Assembly: GCA_903876815.1 (NCBI GenBank)
Contig: CAIRBL010000081.1
Location: forward strand, 1 to 17,842
Reading direction: 5' to 3'
DNA: 17,842 nucleotides
From: an uncultured bacterium
GTDB taxonomy: Bacteria > Patescibacteriota > Patescibacteriia > UBA1558 > GWA2-36-10
In this document: positions 13,416 through 17,842 of the stretch, one piece after another
Layout: the number at the start of each line of letters is the position of its first letter
How positions within the stretch are numbered: the first letter of the stretch is position 1
Made by a program: the position numbers and the translations under genes
Notes under the pieces: model-generated
Seen by the model: the letters and a program-made list of their open reading frames with translations, nothing else
What the model was told of the DNA's origin: nothing
Databases searched by the model: none

Positions 13416-14699
13416 ATGTACGAATTTGAAAATAAGAGTCAATTTAACAACGATAATCACAATTTAGATAAACACACAAAAAAAGCTTGGCTCAAAAGAG
13501 TAATGAAAACTTACGCTTTCTTTTTTTTCATTTTGTTAGGTTTTGTAGCTGGTGTTTTAGTGACCACGGCTAAAAACCAGCCAATACACACAAATGTTTT
13601 GAAAGATACAGCGAGTCAAATTTTAAACATTTTTTCTGGCTCAGATGATTTAGACCCTAAATTGTTTAATGAAGCTTGGGAAGTTTTGCATAGCAACTAT
13701 TTTAAACGTAGTCAGATAGCAGAAAAAGATTTATTTTATGGTGCGATTGCTGGTATGATTGCAGCCGTAAATGATCCTTATACTATTTTTTTGGATCCAA
13801 AAGTCACTGAAGATTTTACTCAAGAATTAAATGGCAGTTTTTTTGGTATTGGTGCTGAAATTGGTAGAAAAAATGGCAATTTAGTTATCATTGCTCCACT
13901 ACCAGAAACTCCAGCTGCAAAAGCGGGCTTAAGAGCAGGGGATAGAATTTTGGCAATTGATGGCAAAGATGTGAGTAATTTGTCGGTTGACGGGGCAGTG
14001 AGCTTGATCAGAGGAGAAAAGGGCAAAGAAGTTGTTTTGACCATTTTAAGCAAAGACGACACAACACCTAAAGAGGTCAAAGTTGTGAGAGATAAGATAG
14101 CTATTCCTAGTGTGACTTATAAATTTGAAGATGGTTTAGCTTTTGTGACCTTAAGTAGTTTCAACAGTGATACTGATAGTCGTTTTGCCAAAGTTGCTCA
14201 AGATATTGTGCACGATAATCCAAAAGGTGTTATTTTGGATTTAAGGAATAATCCTGGTGGATATTTGGATGTAGCAGTGGATATCGCTGGACATTGGCTA
14301 CAAAATAATGAAGTAGTAGTCAGAGAAGTCTTTTCAAATCAACAGGATAGTAAAGATTATAATGCGCCAAAAGCGACTGATTTGAGTAAGTATAAATTAA
14401 TTATTTTAGTCAATAGTGGTTCAGCTTCAGCTTCAGAAATTTTAGCTGGCGCTTTGCAAGATCATGATAAGGGAGAGGTTTTGGGCGAAACAACTTTTGG
14501 CAAAGGATCTGTACAGCAGTTGTTTAATTTAAGCGATGGTTCAGCGGTCAAAATTACGGTGGCTAACTGGTTGACGCCAAAAGGTAGAGTGATAGATGAA
14601 AAGGGCATTGAACCAGATCAAGCAGTTGAATACACCACTGAAGATTATAACAATGAGCGTGATCCACAAATGGATAAAGCCAAAGAATTATTAAAATGA
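13416..14699 (+). CDS. C-terminal processing protease (S41 family, CtpA-like)
   Basis: Membrane-anchored serine protease acting outside the cytoplasmic membrane on envelope proteins. The 427 residues include a polar N-terminus, membrane helix about 31-51, a helical region with the family's DPYTIFLDP segment (120-128), a PDZ domain about 140-213 (GIGAEIG, then AGLRAGDRILAIDG) and the S41 core. The catalytic dyad is Ser338 in SGSASASEILAGAL and Lys363 in TFGKGSVQ, 25 residues apart as in CtpB and Prc. LRNNPGG (276-282) and the WLTPKGRVIDEKGIEPD end are canonical. The ATG is three bases after the murA stop and the TGA overlaps the rplI ATG (ATGA), so the three genes are translated together. The substrate is unknown. 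Confidence 0.94.
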   Translation: MYEFENKSQFNNDNHNLDKHTKKAWLKRVMKTYAFFFFILLGFVAGVLVTTAKNQPIHTNVLKDTASQILNIFSGSDDLDPKLFNEAWEVLHSNYFKRSQIAEKDLFYGAIAGMIAAVNDPYTIFLDPKVTEDFTQELNGSFFGIGAEIGRKNGNLVIIAPLPETPAAKAGLRAGDRILAIDGKDVSNLSVDGAVSLIRGEKGKEVVLTILSKDDTTPKEVKVVRDKIAIPSVTYKFEDGLAFVTLSSFNSDTDSRFAKVAQDIVHDNPKGVILDLRNNPGGYLDVAVDIAGHWLQNNEVVVREVFSNQQDSKDYNAPKATDLSKYKLIILVNSGSASASEILAGALQDHDKGEVLGETTFGKGSVQQLFNLSDGSAVKITVANWLTPKGRVIDEKGIEPDQAVEYTTEDYNNERDPQMDKAKELLK

Positions 14700-15142
14700 A
14701 AGTAATTTTATTGCAAGATATCGCTAATATTGGTAAAAAAGGTGAAACCAAAGAAGTGTCAAATGGTTTTGTGATGAATTTTTTGTTTCCTCAAAAGTTA
14801 GCTATTTTAGCTACTGAGCAAAATATTCAAAAACAAAAAAGTGTTGTCAAACAAAAAGAAAAAAAGAAAAGCTTACAACAGGAAAATTATCAGAGAATTA
14901 TGCAAACTTTAAATAAACAAACTTTAAAGTTTAGTGGCAAAATTTCTAGCCAAAATCATTTGTTTCAAGCTATTCATGAAGCTGATATCATAGCAGCGAT
15001 TAAACAAAATTTTAAACTAGAAGTAGAACAAAGATGGTTTAAGGATTTTGTGGCTTTAAAAGATCTTGGTAAACATCAGGTTTATTTACAGCTACCAGGT
15101 ACAAAACAAATATTCATTAACATCAAAATAGAGGCTTTATAG
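14696..15142 (+). CDS. rplI: 50S ribosomal protein bL9
   Basis: Large-subunit protein made of two globular domains joined by a long helix. The 148 residues show the N-terminal rRNA-binding domain MKVILLQDIANIGKKGETKEV then SNGFVMNFLFPQKLAILAT (to about 48), a very Lys/Gln-rich connecting helix (about 49-78), and the C-terminal domain (79-148) that keeps the FSGKIS...LF opening. The N-domain closely fits the family; the C-domain is diverged. It overlaps ctpA by four bases. Usual partners such as rpsF, ssb and rpsR are absent. Some CPR groups are reported to lack bL9, so its presence helps place the organism. The TAG stop lies in the loop region of the terminator. Confidence 0.95.
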   Translation: MKVILLQDIANIGKKGETKEVSNGFVMNFLFPQKLAILATEQNIQKQKSVVKQKEKKKSLQQENYQRIMQTLNKQTLKFSGKISSQNHLFQAIHEADIIAAIKQNFKLEVEQRWFKDFVALKDLGKHQVYLQLPGTKQIFINIKIEAL

Positions 15143-15155
15143 TCTCTATTTTCTT
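15128..15155 (+). terminator. Terminator overlapping the rplI stop codon
   Basis: ATAGAGGCT (15128-15136) pairs with AGTCTCTAT (15141-15149) through a TTAT loop, with one G-U pair, followed by TTTTCTTT. The left arm encodes the last residues of bL9 and the TAG (15140-15142) spans loop and right arm. The stem is AT-rich, so it is weaker than the others. Confidence 0.6.
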
Positions 15156-15181
15156 TAGTCCCGCTTTGCGGCGATTATTTT

Positions 15182-15210
15182 TTCACAAAAAGAAAAAAGT
15201 TTGGTATAAT
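15182..15210 (+). promoter_or_regulatory. pyrG promoter
   Basis: TTCACA (15182-15187), 17-base spacer, extended -10 TGGTATAAT (15202-15210). Start near 15217, leader about 19 bases, rich in T, no ribosome binding motif. No C-run at the expected start of the transcript was seen, so the reiterative-transcription attenuation known for Bacillus pyrG is not evident. Confidence 0.8.
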
Positions 15211-15235
15211 AGCACAGGTTGTTTTTAATTTTTTT

Positions 15236-16861
15236 ATGAAAAATACAAAATTTATTTTTATCACTGGTGGCGTTTGTTCAGGTTTAGGCAAGGGTATTGC
15301 TTCAGCCTCAATTGGCGCCATTTTGCGTTCTTGTGGACATTCTGTCTTTACTTTAAAGCTTGATCCGTATCTCAATATTGATCCTGGTACTATGAGTCCT
15401 TATCAACATGGCGAAGTTTATGTGACTGATGATGGTGCAGAAACTGATTTGGATTTGGGCCATTATGAACGTTTTATTGATACCAATTTGTCTAAGCTTT
15501 CAAATCTCACTACTGGCAGAGTATATGAAAAGGTTTTGAAAGGCGAACGTAGCGGTGATTATTTAGGTAAAACTATCCAGATTATTCCCCATATTACTAA
15601 TGAAATAAAAGCGCATATTAAAAAAGCAGCAGCAGAGTCAAAAGCTGATTTTTTATTGATTGAAATCGGTGGTACAGTTGGTGATATTGAAGGTGAGCCT
15701 TATTTAGAGGCAGCTAGGCAATTTCACCGAGAGATTGGTACAGATAATGTATTGTTTGTTCATTTGACCTTATTGCCCTTTCTGATGGCTTCAGGAGAGC
15801 TCAAGACTAAGCCAACTCAGGCTTCAGTGCGTGAGCTTTATCGTCGTGGTATTCAGCCAGATATTATTTTAGCAAGATCAGACAAACAAATAGATAAAGA
15901 GAGTATTCAAAAAATTGCTTTGTTTGCTGACGTTGAAGAAAAAGCTGTTATTCCCGCGCCAACTGTCAATACAATTTATGAAGTGCCGATTAATTTTGAA
16001 AAAAAACATCATATTTCTGAAATTATTTTTGAGCGGCTCAAAATGCCAGTCAAAAAAGCCAAGCTTGAGGAGTGGGAGAAATTAGTTAATCGTATCAAAG
16101 CCAATCACCGACAAAAAATCGAGATCGCTTTAGTCGGAAAATACAACCAAAATTTAGATGCTTATTTAAGTGTGGTAGAAGCTCTTAAGTCAGCTTGTTA
16201 TTTTAATAACTTAAGTTTAAATTTAGTTTGGATAAATGCTACTAATTTAGAAAAAAACGATAAAGAAGAGTGGGAAAAATTAAAAAAATGCAAAGGTATT
16301 GTGGTACCAGGTGGTTTTGGCTCTCGAGGAGTAGAGGGTAAGATCATGGCTGCCAAATACGCTCGCGAACATAAAATATCATATTTAGGCTTGTGTCTGG
16401 GCATGCAAGTAGCAACTATAGAGTTTGCGCGACATGTTTTAAATACTCAAGATGTTAATTCTACTGAATTTAATAGCAAAACAAAAAATCCAGTAATTCA
16501 CATTTTACCTGGACATCACGAAGCAGAAAGTAAAGGTGGTACTTTACGACTCGGCTCTTATCCTTGTGTGTTAGACAAAGATTCTTTGAGCTTTAAAGCG
16601 TATGGTCAAAGTAAAATAGACGAAAGACATCGTCATCGCTATGAGTTTAATATGGACTATAAAGAAGTCTTAGAAAAAGCTGGTTTCAAGATAGCCGGCA
16701 TTTCTCCAGATAAAAGATTGGTAGAAATAATAGAGCTTGCAGACCATCCATTTTTTGTAGCCAGTCAGTTTCATCCTGAGTTTAAATCCAGACCATTGCG
16801 TGCTCATCCCTTGTTTCGGGAGTTTATCAAAGCAAGTAATAAAACAGCTAATGTGCTATAA
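15236..16861 (+). CDS. pyrG: CTP synthase
   Basis: Cytoplasmic enzyme that aminates UTP to CTP using ATP and glutamine, the last step of pyrimidine nucleotide synthesis. The 541 residues are the normal length. The synthetase domain (1-270) opens with ITGGVCSGLGKG (P-loop, Lys19), and has KLDPYLNIDPGTMSP, DDGAETDLDLGHYERF and EIGGTVGDIEGEP, all canonical. The class I glutaminase domain (about 295-535) has the oxyanion GGFGSRG (359-365), nucleophile Cys387 in LGLCLGMQ, RHRHRYEFN (464-472), and His513 and Glu515 in QFHPEF. All catalytic residues are present. It has its own promoter and appears monocistronic; its stop codon is part of the next gene's -10 element. Confidence 0.98.
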   Translation: MKNTKFIFITGGVCSGLGKGIASASIGAILRSCGHSVFTLKLDPYLNIDPGTMSPYQHGEVYVTDDGAETDLDLGHYERFIDTNLSKLSNLTTGRVYEKVLKGERSGDYLGKTIQIIPHITNEIKAHIKKAAAESKADFLLIEIGGTVGDIEGEPYLEAARQFHREIGTDNVLFVHLTLLPFLMASGELKTKPTQASVRELYRRGIQPDIILARSDKQIDKESIQKIALFADVEEKAVIPAPTVNTIYEVPINFEKKHHISEIIFERLKMPVKKAKLEEWEKLVNRIKANHRQKIEIALVGKYNQNLDAYLSVVEALKSACYFNNLSLNLVWINATNLEKNDKEEWEKLKKCKGIVVPGGFGSRGVEGKIMAAKYAREHKISYLGLCLGMQVATIEFARHVLNTQDVNSTEFNSKTKNPVIHILPGHHEAESKGGTLRLGSYPCVLDKDSLSFKAYGQSKIDERHRHRYEFNMDYKEVLEKAGFKIAGISPDKRLVEIIELADHPFFVASQFHPEFKSRPLRAHPLFREFIKASNKTANVL

Positions 16862-16862
16862 T
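16854..16862 (+). promoter_or_regulatory. Extended -10 promoter of the SIMPL gene, embedding the pyrG stop
   Basis: TGCTATAAT contains the pyrG TAA stop (16859-16861). The -35 position is weak. Start near 16869, leader about 20 bases with no ribosome binding motif. Read-through from pyrG is also possible because no terminator separates them. Confidence 0.6.
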
Positions 16863-16888
16863 AAAGAAAATAATTAATCAAAAAATAT

Positions 16889-17644
16889 ATGGAACAAGAA
16901 ACATGTTGTACAAATAAACCATACAAGTTTATTTTCAAAATGACAGGTATTGTATTGATTGCAGCAGTATTAATTGTTGCTTTGGTGCGCGATCGGATAG
17001 TCAATAATCAAAACTGGCAAGTGTCAGTGGCTGGCATTGGTAAAGTGTCTTATATGCCTGATGTAGCCAAAATTAATTTTGGTGTGCAAGTGGATAAAGC
17101 AAAATCCGCCGAAGAAGCTCTCAATACTTTGAATGCTAATATTGATAAAGTGATGAAAGCTTTGACAGATTTGGGTATTGAACAAAAAAATATTACTACC
17201 CAAAATTATTCTCTATATCCACAGTATGATTATATTGATGGTGTGTCTAAACCAGCTGGTTACAGTGCCAGTCAACAAGTGACAGTTAAGATAGAAAAGT
17301 TTGCGGAAAAAGATAATTTAGTCGGTAGAGCTATAGCCGAAGTGACTAAGGCAGGCGTGAATCAAATCAATGGTATTAGTTTTGAAGCGGCTGATATTGA
17401 ATCTTTAAAAACTGAAGCCAAACAAAAAGCTATTGCTGACGCTAAAGAAAAAGCAAAAGTGATGGCTAAAAATACAGGTGTGCGCTTAGGTAAAATTATT
17501 GGTTGGTGGGAAAATTATTATCCAGTGGATTCATATATGGATGGTAAGGGCGGTATGATGAATGAGGGTGTATCTTCAGCTTCGGTGCCAAGTGGTCAAT
17601 ATGAAGTTACAGTAGAAATAAATTTGAATTATAAAATTAAATAG
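16889..17644 (+). CDS. Membrane-anchored SIMPL-domain (DUF541) protein
   Basis: Likely an extracytoplasmic protein on a single N-terminal anchor. The 251 residues have a cytoplasmic start with a Cys6-Cys7 pair, a membrane helix about 16-34, and a SIMPL domain 42-249: WQVSVAGIGKVSYMPDVAKINFGV (quoted in part as the opening strand), the helix with LNTLNANIDKVMKALTDLGI, ITTQNYSLYPQY, the second helix pair ending in AIADAKEKAKVMAKNTGVRLGKI (in part), and a final VTVEINLNYKI strand. Members form oligomeric rings in some bacteria (for example BP26), but a general biochemical role is not known. A Gly/Met/Ser-rich loop (about 217-235) interrupts the last part. It lies between pyrG and an SPFH gene on the other strand. 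Confidence 0.9.
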   Translation: MEQETCCTNKPYKFIFKMTGIVLIAAVLIVALVRDRIVNNQNWQVSVAGIGKVSYMPDVAKINFGVQVDKAKSAEEALNTLNANIDKVMKALTDLGIEQKNITTQNYSLYPQYDYIDGVSKPAGYSASQQVTVKIEKFAEKDNLVGRAIAEVTKAGVNQINGISFEAADIESLKTEAKQKAIADAKEKAKVMAKNTGVRLGKIIGWWENYYPVDSYMDGKGGMMNEGVSSASVPSGQYEVTVEINLNYKIK

Positions 17645-17655
17645 CAGTTTAATTT

Positions 17656-17683
17656 AAAAAGACTCCCTGATGGGAGTCTTTTT
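17656..17683. terminator. Bidirectional intrinsic terminator
   Basis: Perfect 12-bp inverted repeat AAAAAGACTCCC/GGGAGTCTTTTT with a TGAT loop, ending in a T-run on each strand. It serves the SIMPL gene (plus) and the SPFH gene (minus), whose stop is ten bases away. Confidence 0.93.
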
Positions 17684-17693
17684 TGTATAAGTT

Positions 17694-17842
17694 TTATTTT
17701 TTAATAAAGCCTTCAATAGCTTTTAAAGTTTCCACTGGCACCATGTAAACGACGGTATTGCTTTGGTCTGAAGCCATATCATTGATAGACTGTAAAGTTC
17801 TTAAGTGCAGAGCACCTGGAGTTTTAGCTAACATTTCAGCGG
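17694..17842 (-). CDS. Partial SPFH/band 7 family protein, C-terminal end
   Basis: A minus-strand frame enters from the right edge and ends at TAA (17694-17696), giving about 49 C-terminal residues. The visible part contains ALHLRTLQSINDMASDQSNT, followed by VVYMVPVETL and a final helix with FIKK. The pattern of A-L-x-L-R-x-L-Q helix, then a short strand with hydrophobic-P, then a Leu/Ile-rich end is characteristic of the C-terminal part of SPFH (stomatin/slipin/HflK-like) proteins, where the residues Asn-Ser/Asn-Thr precede the strand. Such proteins form large membrane-bound cages and often organise proteases or membrane domains. The membrane anchor and SPFH domain lie outside the window, so the subfamily cannot be told. 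Confidence 0.75.
   Translation of the reverse strand, partial: AEMLAKTPGALHLRTLQSINDMASDQSNTVVYMVPVETLKAIEGFIKK

Noticed and set aside
15159..15172. Small hairpin CCGC-TTT-GCGG before the pyrG promoter as a terminator or attenuator
   Set aside because: Only four base pairs with a three-base loop, and it lies upstream of the pyrG start, so it is too weak and wrongly placed for attenuation.
1..17842. CRISPR array, tRNA or rRNA gene, insertion sequence, attachment site, riboswitch
   Set aside because: All intergenic gaps are short, the longest about 150 bases, and are explained by promoters, terminators or the small basic gene; no spaced repeats, cloverleaf sequences or transposase motifs were seen.
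1..17842. Recoded UGA (as in Gracilibacteria and Absconditabacteria)
   Set aside because: All long genes are full length without internal TGA, and ctpA ends at a TGA that overlaps the rplI start in the usual ATGA way.

Overview
The window is AT-rich bacterial DNA that reads with the standard bacterial code (TAA, TGA and TAG all end genes) and is densely packed with small core genes. It most likely comes from a member of the Patescibacteria (Candidate Phyla Radiation), probably Parcubacteria-like. This is inferred from protein style (PEGA plus propeller membrane protein, cadherin-like surface protein with a three-unit C-terminal module, RlpA-like barrel beside ftsEX, membrane-anchored parvulin-like protein), very short leaders and the absence of Shine-Dalgarno motifs. 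A bL9 gene argues against the CPR lineages reported to lack that protein. No rRNA, tRNA, CRISPR array, insertion sequence or phage gene was seen.

Layout from left to right. (1) The tail of a small membrane protein (2-154), then an 858-residue secreted surface protein (206-2782) that ends at a bidirectional terminator. (2) Two minus-strand genes, dus (tRNA dihydrouridine synthase) and corA (divalent cation channel), each with its own good promoter. (3) A plus-strand envelope and cell-division operon (4914-8792): FtsB/DivIC-like protein, membrane-anchored parvulin-like protein, secreted RlpA-like barrel protein, ftsE and ftsX, with overlapping or nearly touching genes and a strong terminator. 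(4) rpmA (bL27) on the minus strand, and a lipoprotein with a gamma-glutamylcyclotransferase fold on the plus strand. (5) lexA on the minus strand, with a direct-repeat operator inside its promoter and a previously easy-to-miss 47-residue basic protein six bases downstream. (6) A membrane protein with PEGA and propeller domains (minus), divergent from murA-ctpA-rplI (plus). (7) pyrG, a SIMPL-domain protein, a terminator, and the C-terminal end of an SPFH/band 7 protein on the minus strand at the edge.

Functionally the window is mostly envelope biology: septum assembly (FtsB-like, FtsEX), wall synthesis (MurA), wall or septal factors (RlpA-like), periplasmic folding and proteolysis (parvulin-like, CtpA), surface display, and the SIMPL and SPFH proteins. 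Translation (bL27, bL9, Dus), CTP synthesis and SOS control are also present. Most promoters found carry an extended -10 (TGnTATAAT), start transcription about 10-20 bases before the ATG, and have no recognisable ribosome binding site. All functional calls rest on motifs read by eye; no database search was possible.
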